A stretch of DNA of 64,000 nt from Teredinibacter sp. KSP-S5-2 (GTDB lineage Bacteria; Pseudomonadota; Gammaproteobacteria; Pseudomonadales; Cellvibrionaceae), in the NCBI RefSeq assembly GCF_032773895.1, contig NZ_CP120416.1:2602001-2666000 (forward strand). The letters are read 5' to 3'. The position numbers and the translations under genes were made by a program. This document shows positions 56,030 through 64,000 of the stretch, piece after piece. Position 1 is the first letter of the stretch. Each line of letters begins with the position of its first letter. Below the pieces are notes generated by a model, which was not told the origin of the DNA, ran no database searches, and saw only the letters and a program-made list of their open reading frames with translations.

Positions 56030-58441
56030 TTACCACTCAAGCCTCAAGCCAAAAATAGGAAGCATCTCCCCATCGTTAACGTCATCTTTTCCACTACGCT
56101 CATTAAATTCGTCTGAACTTGGATTTTCGGAGCCGGTTAGGTTGATGATATCAATAAAGGCAATAATATCCGTCGCGCCAATACTTCTTCGGTAATCCAC
56201 CCGTAAGTTTATTGATGCATAATCATCATAACGTTCCGTATTATTTGTGATGTATTCTTTGGAATAGCGTAGAGGTTGGCCATCCCCCAATACGTTTGCA
56301 TGAATGATTGCGGAATCTTTTGGCTGACCTGACGCCCACTTCCAACGTGAGGATATTTTCCAGCGATCATTAATTTCCCAAACACTCCCGATACTGAAAG
56401 AATGCTCGCGATTAAAGTCAGCCTTATACAATGGTGAATGATCGAAATCTCTGATTTCCGCATTATTGTATGAATATTTCATATCCGCAGACCAGCCATT
56501 GTCAAAACTTCGAGTGAGTGCGCTATCGACACCCCAGGATTTACCGCTACCGGTGTTGGCAAAAGTACGATCCACACCATCTGTTTCAACAATCAAATTA
56601 TTGAGTTTCTGATAATAAGGTTCAAAGAAAAAGGCCAAATTCCGATGAAACTGATAGTTCATACCAAAACTAAATTGGTCAATTCTTTCATTTTCCAAAT
56701 TTTCATTGGATGGATCAGAGGCTCTCTCATCAAAATTAGGTGCTTGGTAATACCGCCCTGCCGTTAGCGTCAATCTCATATCATCGAAAGCAGTCCATGC
56801 GGCACCGACTCGGGGTGAAAACAAACTTTGGTCTGCAAAATTATCTTGCTCCCAACGCGCACCGAAGCGAATGTCAAAATCGCCCAGATTAAGTTGTTGA
56901 TTAATGTAAGCTGCGATATTTGACTCGGAACGCTCATAATGGCTGTTCATCAATTCAGGAGTAAATTCAATGTATTTTTGCGCCTCACTCGGCCTTGAGT
57001 CTCCGTCATCAAATGTGTACTGAATCCAATTATCTTTAAGTTTTAAATCCATTTCCAAATCGATTTGTGATACATGTAACCCTGTACTAAATTCTCCGAA
57101 TGACAGCTCTTTTGTCAGATCCAACATGTAGCCAGATTCAGTTTCGTTATGGAAAGATCGGAGTATATCTGGTCGCTGAGGAACAGCCGCGGCAGGCGTT
57201 CCTATGGGCACCAAATCCGGATAGCCTTCACCACTAATCGAGCGCTCTTCATACAACCGATGATAAACTCGATTAGCCAACAGCCAGTCTCTGGGAAGCC
57301 ATGATTGAAGATGCGCACTGAATAACTGGTTATCTTTTTCGACGTCTGATAGTTCAACGTCCGTGTAGTTACCAGGCTCATCCTCATCAGAAGCCAGAAC
57401 ATGGTCAATATCCCTAACAAAGGATTCTGGAGCATAAATGGCCAGAATATTTAATTTCCCATCAGCGGGAAGATCTGTACTGGTTTTAAGAACGACGTCA
57501 GTGAGCTTCGGCTCCCCTTCATCATCAAGGCCAATAAATTCAAACATTTGACCAAAATTATAATCACGGGCGGAGAACAAGACGGAGGTTCCACTATGAA
57601 TTCGACTTGGTCCATCATAGCCCAGCTCCACGCCAGCCAAATCCAGGCGTGCAGTATACGAAGCGGTATCACGGTTACCTTCTGCCACATCAAGCTTGAG
57701 TAACGAACCCGATTTACCCCCATATGCAGGTGTCCAGCCTCCAGGTTGAAACTCCGCTTCACCGATGATGTTGGGGGCAAAAATCGAATAACGACCTCCC
57801 CCCTCTAACTCTTCTTTCTCGCCAAAACTGTCGCTAAAGTGAATGACATTATCGAAAGGCACACCATCCACTAATATCAAGTTGTCTCGAGGCCCAGCAC
57901 CGCGAACAGTAAAACTGGAAAACTCACCGCCGGAAAATAACCCTGGTAAACCATCCAGAGCCCTTAGAACATCACTTCCGCTACCCGCAGCGCTGCGAAG
58001 GCTTTCCCTATCCAGTAATGAAGCACCCACCGAGTTCATTCCCCTGGCGGATGCATTGCCAAGCACAAGCACTTCTTCAATCGCTCCTTGCGATAGCGGC
58101 AGCTTAATAACCAATGGGGTAATCTTACTGTCAATCACGCGAACAGTTGGCAGACGAATAGCAAGATAACCATCCTTACTTGCGACCACCTCGTATAATC
58201 CCGGAGAGAGCTCTGTCAGCAACAGACTACCTTCACCAGGGGTTAACTCCACACGCTCATCCCCTTCGCGTGATTGCAATGTGATCGTCACCTGGCCCAA
58301 TTTCTTCAGTGTTTCTTCAGAAACGGTTGTCACCCTAAGGCCTGTGTTATTGGAAACATCCGCCCAGCTGAGTTGAGGAACCAAGGACAGATTGAGGGCC
58401 ATAACACCACCTGAGACCCATTTAATAAGTTTTACGGTCAT
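56030..58441 (-). CDS. TonB-dependent receptor with N-terminal carboxypeptidase-regulatory-like domain
   Basis: 803 residues from ATG 58441 (GGAG SD; the frame continues upstream without support). Signal peptide 1-27. A small beta-sandwich (~45-110; GSLLLTELSPGLYEVVASKDGYLA) of the PEGA/carboxypeptidase-regulatory type precedes the plug (EEVLVLGNASARG, VLRALDGLPGLFSGGEFSSFTVRGAGPRDNLILVDGVPF). The barrel ends in FGLRLEW. There is no STN domain, unlike the two receptors upstream. Divergent from a membrane LytTR regulator, probably its controller. Substrate unknown. Confidence 0.92.
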   Translation of the reverse strand: MTVKLIKWVSGGVMALNLSLVPQLSWADVSNNTGLRVTTVSEETLKKLGQVTITLQSREGDERVELTPGEGSLLLTELSPGLYEVVASKDGYLAIRLPTVRVIDSKITPLVIKLPLSQGAIEEVLVLGNASARGMNSVGASLLDRESLRSAAGSGSDVLRALDGLPGLFSGGEFSSFTVRGAGPRDNLILVDGVPFDNVIHFSDSFGEKEELEGGGRYSIFAPNIIGEAEFQPGGWTPAYGGKSGSLLKLDVAEGNRDTASYTARLDLAGVELGYDGPSRIHSGTSVLFSARDYNFGQMFEFIGLDDEGEPKLTDVVLKTSTDLPADGKLNILAIYAPESFVRDIDHVLASDEDEPGNYTDVELSDVEKDNQLFSAHLQSWLPRDWLLANRVYHRLYEERSISGEGYPDLVPIGTPAAAVPQRPDILRSFHNETESGYMLDLTKELSFGEFSTGLHVSQIDLEMDLKLKDNWIQYTFDDGDSRPSEAQKYIEFTPELMNSHYERSESNIAAYINQQLNLGDFDIRFGARWEQDNFADQSLFSPRVGAAWTAFDDMRLTLTAGRYYQAPNFDERASDPSNENLENERIDQFSFGMNYQFHRNLAFFFEPYYQKLNNLIVETDGVDRTFANTGSGKSWGVDSALTRSFDNGWSADMKYSYNNAEIRDFDHSPLYKADFNREHSFSIGSVWEINDRWKISSRWKWASGQPKDSAIIHANVLGDGQPLRYSKEYITNNTERYDDYASINLRVDYRRSIGATDIIAFIDIINLTGSENPSSDEFNERSGKDDVNDGEMLPIFGLRLEW

Positions 58442-58618
58442 AACCGAAAGCTCCAGTATTGATAATTCATCCAACTGTTTTTTTGCAACAGACAATCAAT
58501 GCGTTGCAAGAAAACATCTTTCATTGACCCGAACTCTACGCAGTTTCTAACAACCCACGAGTAAAAATGAACCAAGTGATGGAAAACATGTATAAATGGA
58601 GCGTGCCACCAATCAAGT

Positions 58619-58645
58619 GTTAAAATTCTGCACCAACCGTTAATA
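58619..58645 (+). promoter_or_regulatory. GTTAA direct repeat with 21-bp period, candidate LytTR site
   Basis: GTTAA at 58619-58623 and 58640-58644 are 21 bp apart, two helical turns, the usual LytTR arrangement. The second copy, ACCGTTAAT (58637-58645), matches the published LytTR nonamer at every position; the first matches only in part. It sits between the divergent receptor and LytTR genes. Confidence 0.45.
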
Positions 58646-58712
58646 CATAAAACCCACCACTCGTGCAATTTGGTTGATTTACGGCGTTTTTCACTACTGA
58701 GGTACAAGTAAA

Positions 58713-59627
58713 ATGATGACGAAAACCATCTCGAAATTTAAAGATTATGATATGACTCGAGAAAAGACGTTTTTGGTATCAGCCCTTTCGCTAATTGTAC
58801 TTTTTACACTTGTAGAGCCCGATGAAACTGCACGCTATGGCATTGCCATGAGCCTACTCTTTTGGACATGCCACATCGGCACGGGATTGGTAATACTGTA
58901 TCTAGCCAGTTACTGGATCAGAAACAAAGTGACCAGTAAACTCTCTCCTCTCACATTAGTGAGCATCAGCGGATTAATAGGCGCTGTAATATGTGCCCCG
59001 ATATACACCTGGTTTGACGTCATCTTTCCAAGTGTCGATAAAGCATCCATGAGCTGGTTAAGTAATAAAGGACAAGAAAGCACAGCTTGGGCACTACTAG
59101 AAGAATTTACCCAAATGGGCCCGATATTCCTGGCATCCTGGTTTATTATGAACATACCGCTATTCACCAGAAAAAATACGCCATATTCCAACGAGAAGGT
59201 GGAAAAAACCGAACAAAAATCATACAACTCACAAAAAGAAAATGAAAACAAAAAAGTGCTATTGGACAAACTACCATCAGTAATTGGTCGCGATATTGTT
59301 TCCGTGAGTTCCGATTTACACTATATCAACATCGAAACTGCGAAAGGAAAAGCATTAATATTAGGCAGCATAAAAGCCGTTGCAGAAGTATTTCAAAATG
59401 AAGGCATTCAGGTACATAGATCTCACTGGGTGGCGTATAAACATGTCAGTAAACTACATATAAATGGTGACAAGGCCTATTGCCTTACATCAACCGGAAG
59501 TAAAATCCCGGTTTCACGAAGTAAACGTAAAGCAGTGAAAGATGCTTTTGGAACTCAGATACTACTCTCACATACACTCTCGAAGAGCGGCAGCTCGCAC
59601 GAGCAGACATATCAACACTCTGGCTAA
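58713..59627 (+). CDS. Membrane-anchored LytTR-family DNA-binding regulator
   Basis: 304 residues. Four hydrophobic segments (~19-35, 43-66, 80-98, 130-150) are followed by a charged linker rich in K, E and N, then a LytTR domain (~190-285; LPSVIGRDIVSVSSDLHYINIETAKGKALILGS split, VHRSHWVAYKHVSKLH, GSKIPVSRSKRKAVKDAF). It lacks a receiver domain, so the membrane part is probably the sensor. GAGG SD. The divergent TonB receptor is the likely target. Confidence 0.9.
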   Translation: MMTKTISKFKDYDMTREKTFLVSALSLIVLFTLVEPDETARYGIAMSLLFWTCHIGTGLVILYLASYWIRNKVTSKLSPLTLVSISGLIGAVICAPIYTWFDVIFPSVDKASMSWLSNKGQESTAWALLEEFTQMGPIFLASWFIMNIPLFTRKNTPYSNEKVEKTEQKSYNSQKENENKKVLLDKLPSVIGRDIVSVSSDLHYINIETAKGKALILGSIKAVAEVFQNEGIQVHRSHWVAYKHVSKLHINGDKAYCLTSTGSKIPVSRSKRKAVKDAFGTQILLSHTLSKSGSSHEQTYQHSG

Positions 59628-59716
59628 AAAATCAAGATATAGATCGGTCCGTTTCCAATCGATCTATTACAAAGAATACCTCTCGCTTATCTTCCTTACC
59701 CTGGACATACATAATT

Positions 59717-59753
59717 AAAAACATTACCCCGGTGTACTTGGGGTAATGTTTTG
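59717..59753. terminator. Bidirectional terminator
   Basis: ACATTACCCC (59721-59730) pairs perfectly with GGGGTAATGT (59740-59749) over a 9-base loop. AAAA before, TTTT after. It serves the LytTR gene and the convergent 570-aa gene. Confidence 0.9.
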
Positions 59754-59778
59754 CTATTGAGCCTAAATGTTTCTCAGC

Positions 59779-61491
59779 TTATCGCTCATAAATTGTTATT
59801 CTTGACTCAAGACGTACCCAACTCACAGGTTCATATCCGGTGCCATTAAACTGAGCATTGAACGTGGCATCCATAGCACGATAAAAATCCTCGCCTTCCT
59901 TATGATATAAAGCCTTACCTCTAATAAATTTATGGGTTGGTATTCCGAGTGCATTTTTAACAATTGTCCATTTTTCATCCTCGTTAACGCCGGCATAAAT
60001 CAGCGCATAGCCTCGCTCTTTACCAATCTTCTCTGCACTGAGCTTCATATCCTTGGAGGTTTCAGAATACTCCGACTCATCGAATTCGCCCTTATCAGCA
60101 GCCTCTTCCAAATGCGCTATAATTTTGCCTTTATATGCATTAAGCTCTTTAAACGTCTCTTCCGGTAGAGGAATCCCTAGAGTTTCGCTTACCTCGATTA
60201 TGTCTTTTACTCCATTTAAACTCATCTTATAATCTTTTTCTTCAAGCTTAACCAAATCAACATTAAAGGCTATCCGTCTCTCATCCAAGTCTTTTAGTAT
60301 TTTCTCTTGAGATTTAATTACACTAGCCAAATCTTTTTCGATTGCCTTTTTGACAGCAGCATTTCGATATACATCTCGGTTTTTAATTAAATCAATGATT
60401 TCTGCATTACTATAGCCCTCGGCCTTAATAATCCCCTCATCACCAAGATGCTCTTCATATTTTTCAAGCAATTTCACAGCATGCTCAGAACCTGCCTCGT
60501 AATTCAGCAGAAACCTCTCCAACTCATACAGATAACCATCAAAGGTTTGTTCTTTCCCATCTTTCAAATAAGGAAGAAAGCTCCCAAGCTTGCGTATACT
60601 TGAATCAAACCCGCTTCTAAGCTCAAACTCCATTTGACTTTTCTCTCTGGCCTTACCATCCGCAATATAGAAGTTTGTGGCCAACTCAGAAATCTCATCA
60701 AACAGTTTTTTATCCGCAACCAAACCGGGCTCTACTCGATAAGCCTCGGGAATTTTGTTATATTCTTTATTTCCTTTTGCAACAAGTGGGTATGCCGTTT
60801 TATAGTTTTTCTTTTCATGATAGAAAACCATACTATTTAAATTTTTCTTAAACCTGCTGGCACTATTTTTTGCCTTAGTTAGTTCCGCACGATCCAATCC
60901 GTATGTTTCAGTAGAAGAGTCAGCAGTTGTCGAACCCGATTCCGTGGTTTTCTTTTCTTCTGGCGCACCCACCTCATTTATAAGTGTTTCGTACTTACTT
61001 TTTGCCGCAACAACTTCTTCCTTTACCTTATAGCTCTCCGGCAATTCGCCATAAACATCTAACGCGCTGGAAAGCCTTGCCTTAGCCGTCTTTACATCCC
61101 TTCTTTTCAGATATTTCTCCGCATCATCTACTTTCTTTATATACTGGTCTTTGTTTTTATCTGCATCTTCAATCGCATTGGCTTTGGCGAGAGCCTCAGT
61201 GAGAGTGTCGAAAGAAGATTTATCAGCCACCACTTGAGGATGAAGACGATATGGTTCAGCGATTTGCTCATAGCTGCCACTTGCCTCATTTAAACGCTTC
61301 TGAGTCATCGACAGATTATTCTTATCAAAAAAATCCTTAGCCAATTTAACTTTGGCAGCAAACATACTCGCTTTTCTTTCAGCCACTTTCAGCTGGTCTG
61401 CTGCTAGAGCGTTTTCATCATATTCTGACGCCACTGCGCTATAAGAAAAAACAAATAGAAAAGCCAGAAAAAACACGAACATTTTACGCAT
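59779..61491 (-). CDS. Exported protein with three N-terminal helical repeats, function unknown
   Basis: 570 residues from ATG 61491 (CGGAGA SD eight bases upstream; the open frame extends 23 codons further). Signal peptide 1-21, cleavage near VAS. Three imperfect ~65-residue helical repeats (~32-98, ~108-172, ~202-269) each close with a PExYRxxPxVVADKxxFDxL-type motif; a Ser/Thr/Glu-rich linker (~176-198) separates the last. The C-terminal ~300 residues are charged, largely helical and unrecognised. Lysine-rich and probably periplasmic. I cannot assign a family. Confidence 0.78.
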   Translation of the reverse strand: MRKMFVFFLAFLFVFSYSAVASEYDENALAADQLKVAERKASMFAAKVKLAKDFFDKNNLSMTQKRLNEASGSYEQIAEPYRLHPQVVADKSSFDTLTEALAKANAIEDADKNKDQYIKKVDDAEKYLKRRDVKTAKARLSSALDVYGELPESYKVKEEVVAAKSKYETLINEVGAPEEKKTTESGSTTADSSTETYGLDRAELTKAKNSASRFKKNLNSMVFYHEKKNYKTAYPLVAKGNKEYNKIPEAYRVEPGLVADKKLFDEISELATNFYIADGKAREKSQMEFELRSGFDSSIRKLGSFLPYLKDGKEQTFDGYLYELERFLLNYEAGSEHAVKLLEKYEEHLGDEGIIKAEGYSNAEIIDLIKNRDVYRNAAVKKAIEKDLASVIKSQEKILKDLDERRIAFNVDLVKLEEKDYKMSLNGVKDIIEVSETLGIPLPEETFKELNAYKGKIIAHLEEAADKGEFDESEYSETSKDMKLSAEKIGKERGYALIYAGVNEDEKWTIVKNALGIPTHKFIRGKALYHKEGEDFYRAMDATFNAQFNGTGYEPVSWVRLESRITIYER

Positions 61492-61560
61492 ACACAATTC
61501 TCCGAACATCATATGTAGTTTCAACAAGTTTAGAACACCATGTACACGCAACATTTTCAA

Positions 61561-61882
61561 TGCTGTACATAAACCGCAAGAAAAGACAAAAAGTCGTTAA
61601 AGAATTGCTCTACAGTAAAAAGAATTGAACGTCGAAAAACATTCAACAAACAAATATACAATATCCGAAATTAATTTTTACTCAACACAACATCCAATAA
61701 GCGCAAAAAAATCAGACAAAATCCGCAACATAAATTCATTCCAAAAGTAAACTGCCATCATCAACCAATTGTTATTGAATAAAGATGTATTCATACCAAA
61801 ATCGCCACCTAATAAAACTTAAGCATTAACAAATTTATTTACGGAAAAAAAGTACCCATCTCATATCAACCCCAAAACTTAT
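61561..61882. other. Intergenic region, nothing recognised
   Basis: About 320 bp of very AT-rich sequence between the repeat protein and the 3' end of putA. No ORF, clear terminator or dyad noticed. Confidence 0.5.
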
Positions 61883-64000
61883 CTATTTATTATTCTGATA
61901 AAGCTCAACACTACCCCCAATAGCCGAAGTATTTCGGGTTATCACCTTCTCGGTAACAAAGCGCATAAGGTAATTCGGGCCTCCAGCCTTCGGCCCTGTA
62001 CCGGATAACCCTCGCCCACCAAAAGGCTGAACACCCACCACAGCACCGACCTGATTACGATTGATATACACATTACCAACATTCACCTTAGCCGAAATAT
62101 ACTCCGCCAGATGCTGGTTACGAGTATGAATACCTAACGTTAAACCATAACCGGTTTGATTTATGTCCCTGATGACATTTTCCAATTCGCTACGATGGAA
62201 GCGAATCACATGTAATATCGGACCAAAGTGTTCTTTATCCAACTGCTGAATACTCTGGATTTCCACAACTAGTGGCGGTATAAAAAAGCCGTTTAAATAA
62301 TCTGGTAGTGGAGATTGTGAAATGATTTTCGCTGTACTTTGCATGTGAAGAATATGATCTTGCAATGCGTTTTTTGCTTCGTCATCAATAACCGGCCCAA
62401 TATCCGTTTCCAACTGTGACGGATCGCCGAGAGTTAGCTCCTGCATCGCTCCCGAAAGAAGCATAAACACTTGATCAGCTATATCTTCCTGCACATATAG
62501 CACGCGGCATGCAGAGCATCTTTGCCCGGCACTGTAAAAAGCACTGGAAATAATATCTTTGACTAACTGCTCGGGTAAACAGGTGCTGTCTGCAATCATC
62601 GCGTTTTGACCGCCAGTTTCAGCAACAAACGTTGCAATAGAGCCAGGTCGGTTAGCCAATGTTTTTTGTATTAACTTGGCCGTATCGGTTGAACCGGTAA
62701 AACACACTCCAGCAAAACGAGCATCCTGAACCAGAGCACCGCCTAGCGATTCCCCATCCCCGAGTAATAACTGGAGAGCCTGCTTTGGAACACCAGATAA
62801 ATGTGCCAAAGTCACCCATTTTGCTGCGATGAGATTAGTTTGTTCTGCAGGTTTGGCCACAACCGTATTTCCCGAGAGTAACGCAGCCACAATTTGCCCG
62901 GTAAATATTGCTAGCGGAAAATTCCAGGGACTAATACACAGAAATAAACCTTTACCCTGCAGCAATAGCTCATTGGATTCGCCCACAGGGCTCTTTAATG
63001 ACAGCGACCGAGAAAATTTTTCCCTGGCTTGCCCGGCATAATATCGACAAAAATCGATCGCTTCTCTGACTTCATCAATTCCATCCTGCAAGGTTTTTCC
63101 CGCCTCATAAGCACAGAGGGCAATAAACTCATCCCTATGCTGTCCCATTAAGTCCGCCAGCGTATCAATATATTGCGCGCGCTTTTCGACATCGGTATCC
63201 CGCCATATGGGGTAATACTCATAAGCCGTCTGTACCGCGTCTTCAATATCACTTTGGTTAGCCCAATGAACCTCACCGATTTTTTTTGCAGGATCAAAAG
63301 GGGGATGGATAACGATTACCTCACCGTTATTTTGCATGACCCCATTTACAATCGAACCCGCATGCCAAATTTTATTCTCGAATTCCGCCACGCTATTTAA
63401 TAGTTTTTCAGACTGCTCGGATATCGATAGATTTAAGCCCGACGAATTTTTTCTTATGGGCTGAAAAATATCTTCCGGAAGAGGAATATTTAACTCACTA
63501 TCACCATCACGTTCAGAAATTTCCGGTACAGAAACCAATTCATCTACCGTGACTTTCTGATCAAGCAATTGATTGACAAAACTGTTGTTTGCACCATTTT
63601 CCAGTAAACGTCTGACCAAATACGGAAGCAGCTCATTAACCGGCCCGATTGGAGCATAGATACGAACGGGAGCAGAGTAACGCTTCAAAACTTCATCGTA
63701 TAAACTCTCCCCCATCCCATGTAGACGTTGAAACTCATACTCCCTTCCTTCGCTTATGTGCTGAATATAGGCGATGGTATACGCATTGTGTGTGGCAAAT
63801 TGCGGATAAATATTTCCTCTGGTTAAGGGGGACAATAAATATTGCGCACAAACCTGATAACAAATATCGGTTGCTGCCTTTTCGGTAAATACGGAGTAGT
63901 CAGATAAACCCTGTTGCTGACATCGTTTGATTTCATAATCCCAGTATGCCCCCTTGACCAAACGAACCGGAATTTCATCCCCTTGTTGGTGTGCCAGAGC
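61883..64000 (-). CDS. putA: Bifunctional proline dehydrogenase / P5C dehydrogenase PutA (partial, N-terminus off the right edge)
   Basis: About 705 C-terminal residues are visible; the frame is open to position 64000. The end of the proline dehydrogenase barrel shows RLVKGAYWDYEIKRCQ and FATHNAYTIAYI, with EFQRLHGMGESLYD. The aldehyde dehydrogenase half has ISPWNFPLAIFTGQ, the catalytic Glu in FVAETGGQNAMI, the catalytic Cys in GQRCSACRVLYV and QPFGGRGLSGTGPKAGG. It oxidises proline to glutamate. The protein stops soon after NTSAIGGSVELY with no long C-terminal extension, as in the shorter PutA class. Confidence 0.96.
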   Translation of the reverse strand, partial: ALAHQQGDEIPVRLVKGAYWDYEIKRCQQQGLSDYSVFTEKAATDICYQVCAQYLLSPLTRGNIYPQFATHNAYTIAYIQHISEGREYEFQRLHGMGESLYDEVLKRYSAPVRIYAPIGPVNELLPYLVRRLLENGANNSFVNQLLDQKVTVDELVSVPEISERDGDSELNIPLPEDIFQPIRKNSSGLNLSISEQSEKLLNSVAEFENKIWHAGSIVNGVMQNNGEVIVIHPPFDPAKKIGEVHWANQSDIEDAVQTAYEYYPIWRDTDVEKRAQYIDTLADLMGQHRDEFIALCAYEAGKTLQDGIDEVREAIDFCRYYAGQAREKFSRSLSLKSPVGESNELLLQGKGLFLCISPWNFPLAIFTGQIVAALLSGNTVVAKPAEQTNLIAAKWVTLAHLSGVPKQALQLLLGDGESLGGALVQDARFAGVCFTGSTDTAKLIQKTLANRPGSIATFVAETGGQNAMIADSTCLPEQLVKDIISSAFYSAGQRCSACRVLYVQEDIADQVFMLLSGAMQELTLGDPSQLETDIGPVIDDEAKNALQDHILHMQSTAKIISQSPLPDYLNGFFIPPLVVEIQSIQQLDKEHFGPILHVIRFHRSELENVIRDINQTGYGLTLGIHTRNQHLAEYISAKVNVGNVYINRNQVGAVVGVQPFGGRGLSGTGPKAGGPNYLMRFVTEKVITRNTSAIGGSVELYQNNK

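Noticed and set aside
1-64000. tRNA, rRNA, CRISPR array, insertion sequences or prophage
   Set aside because: Looked for cloverleaf ends, regularly spaced repeats, transposase and integrase motifs in all frames; none seen. The only tandem repeat is the coding serine repeat.

Overview
The window comes from a marine-type gammaproteobacterium, most likely of the Cellvibrionaceae (Teredinibacter/Saccharophagus-like). Three things point there. The gene order guaA-guaB-(xseA)-der-bamB-yfgM-hisS-ispG-rodZ-pilW-rlmN-ndk is the classic gammaproteobacterial block. The polysaccharide machinery includes a secreted multidomain GH18 chitinase with poly-serine linkers, which are typical of Cellvibrionaceae. 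There are also PsrA-, FNR/ANR- and PEP-CTERM-type genes. I saw no tRNA, rRNA, CRISPR array, insertion sequence or prophage gene.

Layout. 1-3.9 kb: psrA-like regulator (cut by the left edge), a small acidic protein, a secreted EEP-family phosphodiesterase and an SDR epimerase. 4.0-9.6 kb: a degenerate GGDEF protein, glutaminyl cyclase, YegQ/TrhP, a CobB sirtuin, a HemN-derived protein that has lost its radical-SAM motif but has a perfect FNR box, and fnr/anr itself. 10-18.4 kb: accessory genes. These are a small exported protein; a MocR-type regulator divergent from an aldolase-II-like/DapA-like pair with a YggS-type PLP protein behind; an HD-domain protein divergent from a GlxA-type regulator; and a PEP-CTERM protein with a perfect sigma-54 promoter match. 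18.8-38 kb: the conserved housekeeping block, interrupted by a KefB/C-like antiporter, a PiT-like permease, a TauE-like permease and a YdcF protein. 37.6-39 kb: exported glutathione peroxidase and YeaD mutarotase.

39-59.6 kb is the accessory region of most interest. An unrecognised cytosolic protein is divergent from an AraC regulator. Two complete, adjacent and paralogous cell-surface-signalling modules follow, each with FecR and an ECF sigma on one strand and a large TonB receptor with an N-terminal STN domain on the other. Next come the poly-Ser chitinase, a NodB-type deacetylase lipoprotein, a small BamE-like protein, and a third TonB receptor divergent from a membrane-bound LytTR regulator. 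I read this as a glycan (probably chitin-type) sensing, degradation and uptake region; the substrate link is inferred from neighbourhood. 59.8-64 kb: an exported protein with a threefold repeat, and putA, cut by the right edge.

The main candidates for something undescribed are the cluster-less HemN paralogue under FNR control, the doubled FecI/FecR/STN-receptor locus beside the chitinase, and the sigma-54 promoter of the PEP-CTERM gene. All functional calls come from reading the sequence alone; no database search was possible.
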